In this document: positions 48,701 through 59,509 of the stretch, piece by piece | Layout of the letters: each line of letters starts with the position of its first letter | Position numbering within the stretch: position 1 is the first letter of the stretch | NCBI GenBank assembly: GCA_030386875.1 | Contig: JASJYW010000026.1 | Coordinates: forward strand, 11,674,246-11,738,245 | DNA from: Morinoia aosen | Taxonomy: Eukaryota > Arthropoda > Malacostraca > Amphipoda > Talitridae | Direction of reading: 5' to 3' | DNA: 64,000 bases | Program-made: the position numbers and the translations under genes | Notes under the pieces: generated by a model | What the model saw: the letters and a program-made list of their open reading frames with translations, nothing else | What the model was told of the DNA's origin: nothing | Database searches by the model: none

Positions 48701-48903
48701 GCTAAAATGCGTGTTTTTGGCCATTCCTTGGCCGAATGCGGTGAAAATCACGTCGTTTGCTGTTTTCCGTGGCGACATATACGGAAAGTGCATATTTAGC
48801 CGTTTCCACTGTCGACAGGGCTAAAATGCGTGTTTTGGGCCATTCCTAGGCCGAATGCGGTGAAAATCACGTCGTTTGCTGTTTCCCTTGGCGACATAGG
48901 CGG
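42759..48903 (-). repeat. Satellite array V, inverted orientation
   Basis: About 52 monomers of the same 119-bp satellite as the reverse complement of arrays I-IV (for example CACGGTCGACAG and GCATATTTAGCCG). It ends inside a monomer (GACATAGGCGG) at the Gypsy B LTR. Its variant set differs from that of array I; GAAACGG-type junctions are common. Confidence 0.96.
45540..48903 (-). repeat. 17-monomer higher-order repeat in array V
   Basis: Rare variants recur about 2022 bp apart (17 x 119 = 2023): CACTCCTAGG at 46581 and 48603, GACATATACGG near 46752 and 48774, and TGTTTCCTGGGGCGAC at 45551 and 47571. A related TGTTTCCTGAGG at 43885 is 1666 bp (14 monomers) before the first of these. Confidence 0.8.
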
Positions 48904-49217
48904 TGTTCCGGCCCTTTCAGTATCAGGTCGTAACTAAACGCGAATGAGGTTCGGGAGTGAATCACAGCCGAATGTGGTTATTCTTTATTGTACTTCAGAA
49001 TTGACACAGGCTTCGTAATTGGTTGAGAACCTTTAGATCGGAAGATAATCTCGTTACTTCATAGCGCATCAGTGATCTCTACAGATGCTTTCTCGACAGC
49101 CGAGCTCCGCTACTGACAGCGACGCTTCTGTTTGTAAATGCTATCTCTACGGCAGACCACCTCTAATGAACCACGATGTCTCTCGCCGATCCTATTTATA
49201 TGCCTGGCGGGCGCACA
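48904..49217 (-). repeat. Gypsy B 3' LTR (314 bp)
   Basis: In the sense strand it begins TGTGCGCCC and ends GGCCGGAACA, as in A. It has many more differences from the A LTRs (substitutions and indels around 48945-48990, 49050-49065 and 49135-49170) than seen between the A and B coding regions. TATAAATA and AATAAA signals are kept. Confidence 0.9.
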
Positions 49218-50214
49218 TCTAGGACCCCTCACGCACAAAAATTTTTTATTACAATAAAAATATTTTTAAAACGTCAATCAATCACATTGATTATCCTTTG
49301 ACGATCAATAACTCTTACAACTCGTCGAGTTAATTACACAGATCAGAAAAATTGCTTCCGAATTATGAACGGAGGTAGGCAGGTATGGCCTTTGCCGTCA
49401 TCATAAACAAATTTCAACGGTAATCCTACATCTTGTTAAACATTATTTTTAGTGTCAATTCAATACTAGATTTATTACCCAAAATCAACCAAATAATCAC
49501 TCTACGCACTTAGCTCAAACAATTTGTTCATTCATATCAAGTTATTTATCAATTGATTCTTAGAATTCTTGGATACTCCAGAAATTTCGGATACGAATGG
49601 ATACACCACACAATTTTATTAACATATCAAAATATCAAAATCAAACATCAAAACGCGTACTTAATAAATCCTTTCCATAAGGTACACTTTCTTGCACAAA
49701 CTGGACACCTACCGTCAGATCGAGAACAAAATTTTTATATTTTTATTTTGGATTAACATATGAACATATTTCGAGAACAGAATTTTGAATGCAATTGGAA
49801 ATAAAGAAGGAAAAATCCATCATAAGACCATGTTACATAAAAATATAGAAAAGATGTTTAAATGCGCAAACAATACAATACATTACCGCAGTTGGCAAGG
49901 TAAAAGTAGAATAGGTTTCAAATCGTCCTACGATTTAAATTAACATATCAATTCAACTAAAATAAAGATTGAAAGGAAATAAAAGAAAAATCAATAGCTA
50001 ATTCAATTCCACCAATCTAAAACAATAAATGAACTTAGCAGAGGGCGAGTAACGCGACATCAATGTTTATAATTAACGACAATAAAAACATATTCCGTAT
50101 ATAATAGAAAAAATCTCCGTATAAAATAGTAGTAATCTAAGACATGGGAGGATTCTACTCCTCGGGAGATATTAAAACCAAGAATATGATAATCAGATCC
50201 ATCTTAATCAGAGC
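49218..50214 (-). other. Gypsy B 3' non-coding region, AT-rich
   Basis: About 1 kb matching 18869-19853 of Gypsy A, with the G-rich tract next to the LTR. It carries several indels relative to A (for example around 49735-49755, 49800-49820 and 49915-49935). I see no gene in it. Confidence 0.7.
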
Positions 50215-50529
50215 TTAAGGTGAAACTGCAATTACTTGTTTAGGACTATTACAGATTTCTTTTAAGGCGGTTCGACGCAAAGCGAAGTCCTCGCCACTTA
50301 GACGACCTGTTACTCTATTGAGGTCGCGTTTTATGTAAATAATCATTACCGTAATTATGATAGTAATTATCGTGTAAAGAAGCAACATTATGTCGCTCAA
50401 CTGGTCAGGAATGAGATCTACTCTCGTTTCCTCGGTGTGTCGGATGAGTTCATCCGATATTTGACCGTTGTTGGCTTTAATCGCCGTTAGAATGGTGTCT
50501 ACATTAAGGTTAGACACCTTGTTGCCCAT
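50215..50529 (-). CDS. ORF-Y of Gypsy B: 104-residue single-pass membrane protein, unknown family
   Basis: Same length as in Gypsy A with four residue changes (Ala6 to Ser, Ile to Thr at about 74, Val to Phe at about 82, Thr to Asn at about 94). All fall outside the hydrophobic segment (about 47-66). Ser6 gives a full MGxxxS N-myristoylation pattern. At the nucleotide level I count about eight differences over 315, so the frame has stayed open but selection cannot be judged from so few changes. It lies 118 nt downstream of ORF-X. Function unknown; an accessory membrane protein is the best description. Confidence 0.6.
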   Translation of the reverse strand: MGNKVSNLNVDTILTAIKANNGQISDELIRHTEETRVDLIPDQLSDIMLLLYTIITIIITVMIIYIKRDLNRVTGRLSGEDFALRRTALKEICNSPKQVIAVSP

Positions 50530-50647
50530 CTTAGCAGGCCAAAAAGCTACTAACAGCGCGGGAATTAAAATTGTGATTTATTTTAATCACATAAATGTGA
50601 TAAATAAATTATGACTTTATAAATGTTGATGTAGAAAAAGTAATTCC

Positions 50648-50869
50648 TCACTGGATATTTGTTGGGAATGCAGCAATTCTGATTATGAACACGAGTTCGA
50701 CGTGTTCTCCCGATTCAAATACTTGAATTCGGGTACGCAACGGGGATTCGAGGTTCAGGAACACTTGAAAGTTGCAGTAGGCTTCTTGTAATACTTCCTT
50801 TCGTATCTTGATACCGAAGACTATTTTTGTTTCCTGCGGCTGCCACAGCTGATTTACCCCGGTGCACAT
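50648..50869 (-). CDS. ORF-X of Gypsy B: 73-residue small protein, unknown family
   Basis: Open over the same 73 codons as in Gypsy A, with three nucleotide differences (two silent, one Leu to Phe near residue 63). It shows the same alternating hydrophobic pattern suggesting beta strands, and no membrane segment. It sits directly upstream of ORF-Y. Unrecognised; it may be expressed from a spliced transcript. Confidence 0.5.
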   Translation of the reverse strand: MCTGVNQLWQPQETKIVFGIKIRKEVLQEAYCNFQVFLNLESPLRTRIQVFESGEHVELVFIIRIAAFPTNIQ

Positions 50870-50976
50870 CGGGATTTAAACGTGTTCAGAATAAAAAGTG
50901 GAAGTCTAGCGTTGTAGTATTAAACGCTAACCTTAGGTGGAACAGCAAGCATTTGCTTATTACAATGGCATTAAAC

Positions 50977-51150
<174 letters not shown>

Positions 51151-51766
51151 GTTAGATAAGTACGCTACCAAGTACTAATTGAAGGTTCAAAGTGTATGTG
51201 TATCTTGTAAATCGGAGTGTGCACTGTCCTGGAATTGTTCAGGAGTCGCCCAAGGATTCTGAAAGGATACGATACAGGATATTAGCATGGCCACAAGTTT
51301 AAGTAAGCAATTGTCGTTTCATAATAAGGCAACGCTTCATTCTCATTAAGACACATTCTCATTAGGACGCTTTCATTCCAACTACACTGCCTAGCATTGT
51401 TGTCAAACAATCTGCGGCAGATTCGAGGCAGTTCTCGCGGTTGCACACTCGCACTCTCGTGTCGACATCTCCACGATTACAGCTCAGTTTATCAACTCTA
51501 GCTGACGGCTTGATGAGCACAGCTCATGATGTCGCAACAACAGTATGACAACATCCTGAGCTCAACATCTCTTCTGAAGGTGTTAGCGCAACACAATATT
51601 TCCTAACGCAAGACATACATAAAGTCTTAAGAAAGAAACTCGTAGAACACTCTTACAAGCTAGAAACTCATTGAACGAACTTACAAACTAAATACCATTG
51701 AAATACATATATGGAATGGCATTTTCAGAATATAAGGAATGAACAGCTCCAACTAGGTTGACAATT
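51151..51766 (-). other. Spacer between pol and microsatellite in Gypsy B
   Basis: About 615 bp, nearly identical to 20718-21335. The 84-codon ORF seen in A is interrupted here by an in-frame TGA near 51530. No supported gene. Confidence 0.6.
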
Positions 51767-53302
51767 TTACCTTCTTAACTTATCTAAAGGCAGCACATAG
51801 TTTAGGTTCGATCGGATAATCTTGTTACCGATCTTAATATCTGCGTAATTTTTACCTAGCTTTTCAATGATACCTGGTCCTAAGAAATTTAGCTGTAATT
51901 TGTGTTTTTTGGCATGATTTTTTACTAGTACACGGTCCGTCACTTTTAAATTTTTATCGCGACGTTTCATATTTCTATAGGCAGTTCTTTCGATTGTGGC
52001 GTTAATGATCGCATTTCTAATATTGTTCACTACAATAGATGACTCGGTAAATTTTTGTTTGTGAACATCTTCATATGTAGTCGCAACATTGAAGTCTTCT
52101 AAATTAGTAGAACTGATATAAACACACGTATCTCTACCGAAAACCGTGTATGCGGGTGTATCTCCTAAAGTTTCATTATAGCTATTATTAATCGAATTCT
52201 CTACAATATCCAGCAATCTATCCCACTCATTATGAGTAAGAAAATTTAGATATAACTTGAGCAGGTGTCGAATTTTACCATTACATCGCTCAACAATGCC
52301 GTTTGAAAAAGGGGAATAAGCTAGAACTTCCTTTTTTAAGATAGAAAGTCCTTTTGTGAAATTTCTCACATTAGAAGATTTAAATTCCAGGGCATTGTCG
52401 GACAGTAGCACGTCCGGGGTACCAAACAAACAGCAAAAATTCCATAGACAATCTGTAACAGTCTCTGTACATCGGTCACTAGTCGAATATAATTTAACAA
52501 AACGTGAAAATCGGTCGACAAATACAAGAATATATTTGTTACCATTGTCCGTCATTGGTAATGGACCGTAGAAGTCCATGCTGACCGTTTGAAAACATCG
52601 TGTTCCAATTGGAGCATTTAGAATTTTAATCGGCGTCGGTATTCGTGATTTTAGAATCTTACAGATGTCACAAGATTCAACAATTTTGCGTGTAATTGTC
52701 CGTTCGTACGGATGAAAATATTTTAATTTAAACTTAAACAAGGTATGATTCAAATCTGTATGGGACAAATTGTGTATGAATAGAATTGTCCTGTGCAGCA
52801 AAGTATATGGCACCACAATAGTCAGAATGGTGCTGGGTCTGTTGTCAATTCTTCGTCTTTTATACAAAATGTCATTCATAATCAGAAGTTCATTCATGTC
52901 AGTATTAGAAACTTTTGTTGCATTCTCTAGGGCATCCTTCATTTCAGAACAAAAGGCATCACTATCTTGTTCACGTTTAAATTCGTCTAACGACCAGTTG
53001 TCGTTAATACTTGAATGGTCTGTAGTCTTGTTAACTTTATCCAGTCTGCATAAGCTCGTTTTCTGTCTGCTATTAAAGTCACTGGGTTCACGTCTGGGGC
53101 TTTCAGCAGTACTGTTGTTGTTTCTTCCGTCATCATTTCCTGGCATTGTCTCCTCGAACTCTCCCTCAGTCACTGGCTTGTTACATTTGTTACCCGCAGC
53201 AGCGGCTTGCAGCCTGGTTACAACGGGAAAAGTCTCTACATCTGGGGTTAAATCAGAACACTCTAATAGTTCTCTTTCTGTTAAGGGGTTTCTGTCATGA
53301 TT

Positions 53303-53305
53303 TTA
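53303..53305 (-). other. Nonsense codon between RNase H and integrase in Gypsy B pol
   Basis: The minus strand reads TAA where A and C have TTA (Leu). The frame is intact on both sides, so this is a single substitution. Confidence 0.85.
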
Positions 53306-56151
53306 TCTACTTAATGCATCGGCGGCACTATTCGCTTTACCAGAAAAATACTTTAATTTGGCATCAAAGGCTTGCACATAAATACTCCATCTAGCGAGGG
53401 TGTTGTCTTCAGACAATTTCTTTGAAAATAAAGGAACTAAAGGCTTATGATCGGTGTAAATGACCAGATCATAGCCTAAAACAAGATATTTAAAATACTT
53501 TAACGCTTCAACTATAGTGAACATTTCCTTTTTCGTAGTTGAGTATCGTCGTTGAGTGGAATTCAACGTTTTAGAGAAAAATGCGACAGGTCTCATGTTT
53601 CGAACTTTATCAGTAGATGACTGGCGTAAAACAGCTCCGATGCCAACATTTGATGCATCACAAAACAGATGAAATTTTTGATCGAAGTTTGGGTGACTCA
53701 AGACCGTGCTTTCACACAGTTCACCTTTAAATTTTTCAAAAGCGTTTTGACAATCTTTTGACCAATTGAATTCGACATTTTTCTTTAGAAGATTATAGAG
53801 TGGGCTTGCGATACTCGCAAAATTTTTTATGTACCTACGAAAGAAATTTACTAGTCCTAGAAATGACTGTAGTTGTTTAACATTCTTTGGAATTTCTAAA
53901 TTCTTTACTTTGTCAGTACCGGTGCTTCTGGTTCCCATTCCACTAATGGAATGTCCGAGATATTCAATCTCGTTCCTAAAAAACTCACATTTTTCAGTTT
54001 TGATTGACAATCTAGCGTTTCTTAATAGTTCAAGTACAACTTTTATATCGGCAAGATGCTGTGCCTTCTCCTTAGAAAATATGAGCACGTCGTCCATAAA
54101 GACGAAAGATAGTTTTCCTAGAACAGGAGATAGCGTTTGCGTCATGACTGACTGGAAATATGCAGGTGAAGTTTTTAAACCAAAGGGTAAACGATTAAAT
54201 TCATATTTTCTACTACCAACTGTAAATGCGGTTATTTCTTTACTCTCATCGGTCAGTGTAATATTATGATATCCTGACCTAAGATCTAGTTTTGAAAAAT
54301 ATTTTTGACCATTTAAACTATAGAGAAGTTCGTCCACTCGCGGCAGCGGAAATGATTCTTCATGAATTACCTCATTTACTTTGCGAAAGTCAACTACCGG
54401 ACGTATAGTTCCATCTTTCTTATGAACTACAATTATCGGTGAATTATAAGCTGAAATCGATGGTCTAATAATTCCGTCGTCTAACATTTTTTCGTTAACG
54501 ACTTTCAAGTCTTCCATGTAACGGTGGGCAATACGATAGGGAGGGACATTTACGACATCCACGTTAGGCTTCAAACGTATTTTGTATGGTTTAATTGCAG
54601 CAGCTGAGATCGATTCATTGTCTATAGTAATAACGCCTCTGAATTCATTCAACAAACTCAGCAATTCAGGCTTCATTTCGTCATCGTTACACTTGATATC
54701 ATCATTATTTAATTTCCGCCGACCACGGGCTACTTCTTTGGAATCATAAACGTACCCTTCGTCGACAACTCCTGTGATCCCGACAGATTTACTATTAGTG
54801 TCTTTCTTCTCGACATCTAAATGACTGTCCTGAACAACACTCGCTGCCTCCACAAAGGTACTCAATCCTTCCTTTAATTCTCCTTGTACATCTGACAAGT
54901 AAACTTCGGATTCAATGTGATCCCTCTCCACTTTTTCTAAAGTACTTATAATTGCATTCTCTGGTAAAACAATCGCTCTGTCGGAGCTATTAATTAACAA
55001 CAACGGAATCTTTCTCCTATTATTAACTCTCACAATCGCTTCTGCGACACAAACGCCTTCCTTCAAAGTTGCTTTCTTTATTATGTATTCTCCATTTTTA
55101 CACTTTCCAACATGTCCAACATGTTTAAAAATTACATTGGGAGCAATTTCAATTCTTTGAGTATGCACTCTTAACGGCCTTGGCCTTGTTTGGGAATTGG
55201 TAACTGCAACTACGCCTCGAACAGGCTGATTTTCTCTCTTACCATCCCCTTTTACTTCCTCACTTGCTTTCTCAGCAATGCACGTCCTCTTCTCTCTTAG
55301 CTTATTTAGGACTTTTTTCTTAGCTCTGGACGTAATCGTGTCCGCCATGAGACACTCAGTATTCTCTATTAAATACTCGAGACACTCTGTCTTTTTCTTT
55401 TTTCGTCGTTTTACCTCTGCAAAGGGAATTTTCTCATCTTTGATAATTAAACATCCTTGTTTTAAGTCTACAACGGCGTTCTTGTCCAATAAATCACGCC
55501 CAATAATGACGTCATAATTGTAAATACCATCTTTAATTATTAAAGCATTTGTCTTTAAACTTACACCGTTTTTTAACTTTAGGACAAGCTCCACCTCGCC
55601 CTCAACATTACTCTTAGCGTTAACGCATTTTATAGTCAGAGAACTTGGCTTCACGTCATTACTTATCTCACTTATTCTGTGGTAGCTGATTAGGCACTTC
55701 TCTGATCCTGAATCAATCAATGCATTCCACAGGTCTGCATCTTTTCTAAGCACAATCATGGGCTTATGACTTTTTCGTATTACAAATAATTCATTTTGTC
55801 CTGTAACTTCAACTTCTTCATCTTCTTCGTATTTACAAACGTTCGTCGTTAAATGGCTTTCAAAACTAGTGCCATGAGCGTTCAGATCATCACTTAATTC
55901 CGCCTCTTCCAGCGATTCATATCTATTTTGACACTTGATGAGTGGATCTACCATCTCAACATTTTTAACGAGGGAACCTCCAGACATGTTTAACACATCA
56001 ACTCTCTCGACATTTTTAACGAGGGAATCTTCAGCACCAGAATTCTCCTCGGGTTCACAGGGATTTGTCGCCGTAGAGTCATACTTAGTTATTGTAGTTT
56101 CATTTTTACCATTTACGTTATTTCTATCGGAAATGAAATCGTCTCTGCTGT

Positions 56152-57615
56152 TTACGCTAAAAAATCATTGGCACTGTTAGTTTGGTAAGTTTCTACCTGG
56201 CCTTTTTCTGACATACGAGTTTTATACTGTCCTCGCGCACGGACACGATCCGGTCTGCCTGGTCTGTTTAAATAGTCTCTTCTGGATCTACAATCTCTTG
56301 CGTAGTGTCCTAACTTATTGCAACGAAAACAAGCTACATCACGCAGTGAATGCTCGGTGGCTGTCTGAGATGAACCTGGTTTGTACCAATCAGTCGGTTT
56401 CCTAGCCACGACGGTTCCCGACACACTTTGTCCTTGACAGACACACACATGATTGTAACACTTCGAGCAACGCTTTGTGTCAGCTGTCTCCAATGCCTGA
56501 ACTTCTAGAGTTCCTAATTCTCTATCTCCAACATAAGATTTTACGTGAGGTCTAGCACGGAAAGTTGGTCTCGGGAAATTTGGTCTCCAGTAGGGCCTAC
56601 GCGTCCTACCTCTACCTCGAAATCCGCCTCTTTCTGTTGTATGCACTTCGGCCTCATCATAGGCAGCATCAAAGTTTGATTCGGACGAATGATCATCCTC
56701 AGCACAATAGATTTCCATAGATCTCTCAGATCGAGTCGCTAATATTTGTTTATCCTCGGGAAAATTGCGAATTACAGTCACTAGTCTCTGAAGGAGCTCT
56801 TCCGACGAGTTAAAGGGTTTGTTAAATAGTTTTTTGGAGAAATCTTCGGTTACTAGGGGGTTGATGATAACCATAGCTAATGCAACAATTAAAGTATTCT
56901 CGACATACTTATCGAGGGCAACAGGATCGGGACAATTTACTACATAGGGGTGGGCTCTGTTCGAACACTCCGGGCTGGTCATTATTCTGTGGGTTAGCTT
57001 ACGGATTTTGGATAGAATAGCTACAAACTGGCTCGCTAATGCATCATTACGTTTTAGGCGTACGTTATTTAGATCACAGGCGACCGCGTGCAAAGATCTT
57101 TCACCTTTTGATACGTAGATATTTTCTAACAGGTGCACGACTTCTTCGAAACTTAACTCATAACCTTCACTAATTATGGAAGCCACAACCGTATTGAAGT
57201 CGCCTACCCGCTTGTCTGCAGTTCGCAACAATAAGTTTAGTTTCGCTTCTTCTGAATTGTCTGAAAGCATGTTGAAATACGCTCTCACATTCTTTATATG
57301 CGTTTCTAGTGATTTGTTTTCTATGAAGTCCGGGTCATTTCTACGTCTTCTACCTCGGTACTGCGGTAGATCCTGCCCAGCAATCACAACACTAGGTATT
57401 GGACCTACAATAGAAGTTGTCACAGCGGTAACAGTACTAGTTACAGAGCTAACTGTTGTAACGGCTGCACTGATAACAGGGGTAACAGTGGTCGCCATCG
57501 TGCTAGGTATTTGAGGAATTGATAATCTGAAAACAGGGACGGATAACCTACCAAAGCTAGTCAAGTACGGGGTTGTTCTTATGTACTCGTATTCGTCAGA
57601 GTCACTGTTCGACAT
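56152..57615 (-). CDS. Gypsy B gag: capsid/nucleocapsid polyprotein
   Basis: The start is placed at the Met equivalent to Gypsy A 27184 (MSNSDSDEYE); the frame opens at 57651. The product is 487 residues, co-linear with A and with only a handful of substitutions (for example Arg to Ser in ELSFEEVV, Cys-region CSKCYNHVCVC, PDRVRARG). It has the Thr/Val-rich N-terminal region, the Arg-rich segment and the CCHC knuckle CFRCNKLGHYARDC. It ends just after the slippery heptamer. Confidence 0.92.
   Translation of the reverse strand: MSNSDSDEYEYIRTTPYLTSFGRLSVPVFRLSIPQIPSTMATTVTPVISAAVTTVSSVTSTVTAVTTSIVGPIPSVVIAGQDLPQYRGRRRRNDPDFIENKSLETHIKNVRAYFNMLSDNSEEAKLNLLLRTADKRVGDFNTVVASIISEGYELSFEEVVHLLENIYVSKGERSLHAVACDLNNVRLKRNDALASQFVAILSKIRKLTHRIMTSPECSNRAHPYVVNCPDPVALDKYVENTLIVALAMVIINPLVTEDFSKKLFNKPFNSSEELLQRLVTVIRNFPEDKQILATRSERSMEIYCAEDDHSSESNFDAAYDEAEVHTTERGGFRGRGRTRRPYWRPNFPRPTFRARPHVKSYVGDRELGTLEVQALETADTKRCSKCYNHVCVCQGQSVSGTVVARKPTDWYKPGSSQTATEHSLRDVACFRCNKLGHYARDCRSRRDYLNRPGRPDRVRARGQYKTRMSEKGQVETYQTNSANDFLA
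56158..56164 (-). promoter_or_regulatory. Gypsy B -1 frameshift slippery site, T TTT TTA
   Basis: Same register as in A: GAT TTT TTA GCG TAA in the gag frame, with pol open in the -1 frame. Confidence 0.8.
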
Positions 57616-58151
57616 AAGCACAAAAATAATCCTATATTCATAAACCTCCAATTTCCATTAAATGAAAAATGTTCTACACACAATAAAATTTTCTACATGC
57701 AAATGATAATATTTTACATACAATAAAATTTTAACTCACATTTTCAGTGGACTTAAAACAGGCTATATGCTAATTGCTCGTGAAGGCTGGCACCACTCTG
57801 AACAGAGGCAAGCTGCTCCAGCTTACTCTTATATGCCGGAGAACAATGGGCCGAGAACAATAGCAACAACTTCCTTCAATTGTTCTGGAGAACAATGGAC
57901 TACCTCTCCACACAACGTTTCCGCGTATACGCTCGCTCTCTCACTCCCGGGAAATCAGCTTGCTTACTGCGCTTTCGCAATGCCTATGCTACTAGCTCTC
58001 GCCGCTCAACTTCCACTTCCCGGAACCAGCGCTTGCAATGCTTACCGCTTACTACTTACTGCTTACTGCTTAACTTCCTACTCATTAATTTTATATTGAT
58101 GATGTATAATCATTAATTTGAGCGCATGCTTATTTTTAATTTGCAAGCAAC
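57616..58151 (-). other. Gypsy B leader remnant
   Basis: About 536 bp homologous to 27185-27689 of Gypsy A, with small indels around 57990-58060. It ends abruptly at GCAAGCAAC, next to the Gypsy C LTR. If C is inserted here, CAAC (58148-58151) is the left target duplication. Confidence 0.75.
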
Positions 58152-58168
58152 TGTGCGCCCTCAGAATG

Positions 58169-58176
58169 TATAAATA
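58169..58176 (+). promoter_or_regulatory. TATA box in Gypsy C LTR
   Basis: TATAAATA lies 17 bases from the LTR start, the same spacing as in Gypsy A and B although the surrounding sequence differs. Confidence 0.7.
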
Positions 58177-58386
58177 GCGTCAGCAAGAGACAACGCCGTT
58201 CATTGTTGGTGCGCTGTCGTGGTGATCACATTAGACAGAGCCATCACTGTCCAGTAGCAGACGCGTTACCTTAGAAGAAGCACCTGTATAGACCTCAGAT
58301 GCATTGTAGAAGAATTGTACCAGCACCTATCGTCTGATATCTCTGATTTAGGCCATCTGCCGAGCCTGTATCTACTCTGAAGTATA

Positions 58387-58392
58387 AATAAA
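58387..58392 (+). promoter_or_regulatory. Poly(A) signal in Gypsy C LTR
   Basis: AATAAA, 235 bases into the LTR and about 80 bases before its end. The Gypsy A LTR has AATAAA at the equivalent place. Confidence 0.6.
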
Positions 58393-58472
58393 CTGTGTAT
58401 CACGTTGCTGCTCGTCACTCCCGAATCCCATCCGCGTTTGGTTACGGCCTGATACAGAAAAGGGCCGGAACA

Positions 58473-59509
58473 TTTTGGTGGCCAGTATGGGGATACCACA
58501 TCAAGAAGCCACATTAAAGATTGCCACATTGCTCCATTGAAGAAGAAGACATCAAGAATTGGTCTTCAGTTCTGCTTTTAGGTGTGAAGAGTGTCAGCCG
58601 TCAGCCTGTGGAGTAACGTCGCACAGTCATCACATTACTTCAGAGCATCGAGAAAAGGAAGAAAGGGAAGAAAGACGTCAGCGCAGAAAATCGAAGTTCT
58701 TTCAAGAAACACTTCGAGAAAGAAAGGAGAGAAAAATAATCGAAAATTTACACGCTACGCAGTCTTCACCAGTCTACTCATTGCTACTCAAAGAAGAAGA
58801 AGTGAGGGTCCATATCTACGATCTACGCATCTACCCATCTACCCGTCGTCATCTGCAACGAGAAGAGATCGACGAGATTTACGAGAAGATCGACGAGATC
58901 TACGAGAAGATCGACGAGATCTGCACATCGCCAAATAGCAAGCTGAGTATACGCCGATAATGTTTGCTTGCTAATTTAATAAGCATGAGCTCAAATTAAT
59001 GATAATTAATGATCATTATAAAATTAATGAGTAGGAGTTAAGCAGTAATCACTCAGCAGTGCAAGCGCAGTGAGCATGCTGTTTCTTAGTAAGTAGGAGA
59101 GCTTTAATGCGGAAGCTGATTCTTGGTAGCCAGAGAGCGAGCAGCATATGCATTGCGAAAGCGCAGTAAGCGTGCGCGCGGAAACGTTGCGTGGAGAGGT
59201 AGTCCATTGTTCTCTGAAACAGTTAAAGGAAGTTGTAGCCATTGTCTCTAGCACTCATTGTCCTCTGGCGCCCATTGTCTCTAGCATATAAAAGTAAGCT
59301 GGAACAGCTTACCTCTATTCAGAGTGGTGCCAGCCTTCACGCAATTAGTAATTAGCAATTAGCCTGTTCTAAGTCCACGGAAGTCCACTGCAAATGTGAG
59401 TTGAAATTTTACTGTGTGTAAAATATTGTCAATTGCATGTAGGAAATTTTACTGTGTGGAAAACAATTTTTCTTAAAAGTAATCGGAGGTATAAGAATAT
59501 TGTGTTTTC
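58473..59509 (+). other. Gypsy C leader with primer-binding site
   Basis: About 1037 bp. TGGTGGCCAGTATGGGG starts at 58476, three bases after the LTR, and is the likely primer-binding site; the tRNA is not assigned. A 21-bp tandem repeat (GATCGACGAGAT units) lies at about 58868-58921. A 133-codon ORF (58559-58960) runs through this repeat and is only partly matched in Gypsy A, so I do not call it a gene. Confidence 0.65.

Larger units (their letters stand above)
51767..56164 (-). pseudogene. Gypsy B pol (PR-RT-RNase H-IN), one in-frame stop
   Basis: The frame is -1 relative to gag and is entered at 56158-56164. From the first Met (55996) the length is 4230 nt, exactly as in Gypsy A. Protease (DSG), reverse transcriptase (LDLRSGY, LPFG, FMDD) and RNase H (CDAS, TDHKPL, ADALSR) are uninterrupted, including the lysine codon that is a stop in A. 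A TAA at 53303-53305 falls just after ADALSR, where A and C have TTA (Leu). The rest of the frame encodes the zinc-binding HHCC motif, the integrase core (SMDF, LLSDN, VERCNG) and the FLGPG motif. This copy should make Gag, protease, reverse transcriptase and RNase H but no integrase. Confidence 0.9.
58152..58472 (+). repeat. Gypsy C 5' LTR (321 bp)
   Basis: It begins TGTGCGCCC and ends GGGCCGGAACA, matching the ends of the A/B LTRs, with a largely different middle. It contains TATAAATA (58169-58176) and AATAAA (58387-58392). The right boundary is set by the primer-binding site that follows. Its partner LTR is outside the window. Confidence 0.85.
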
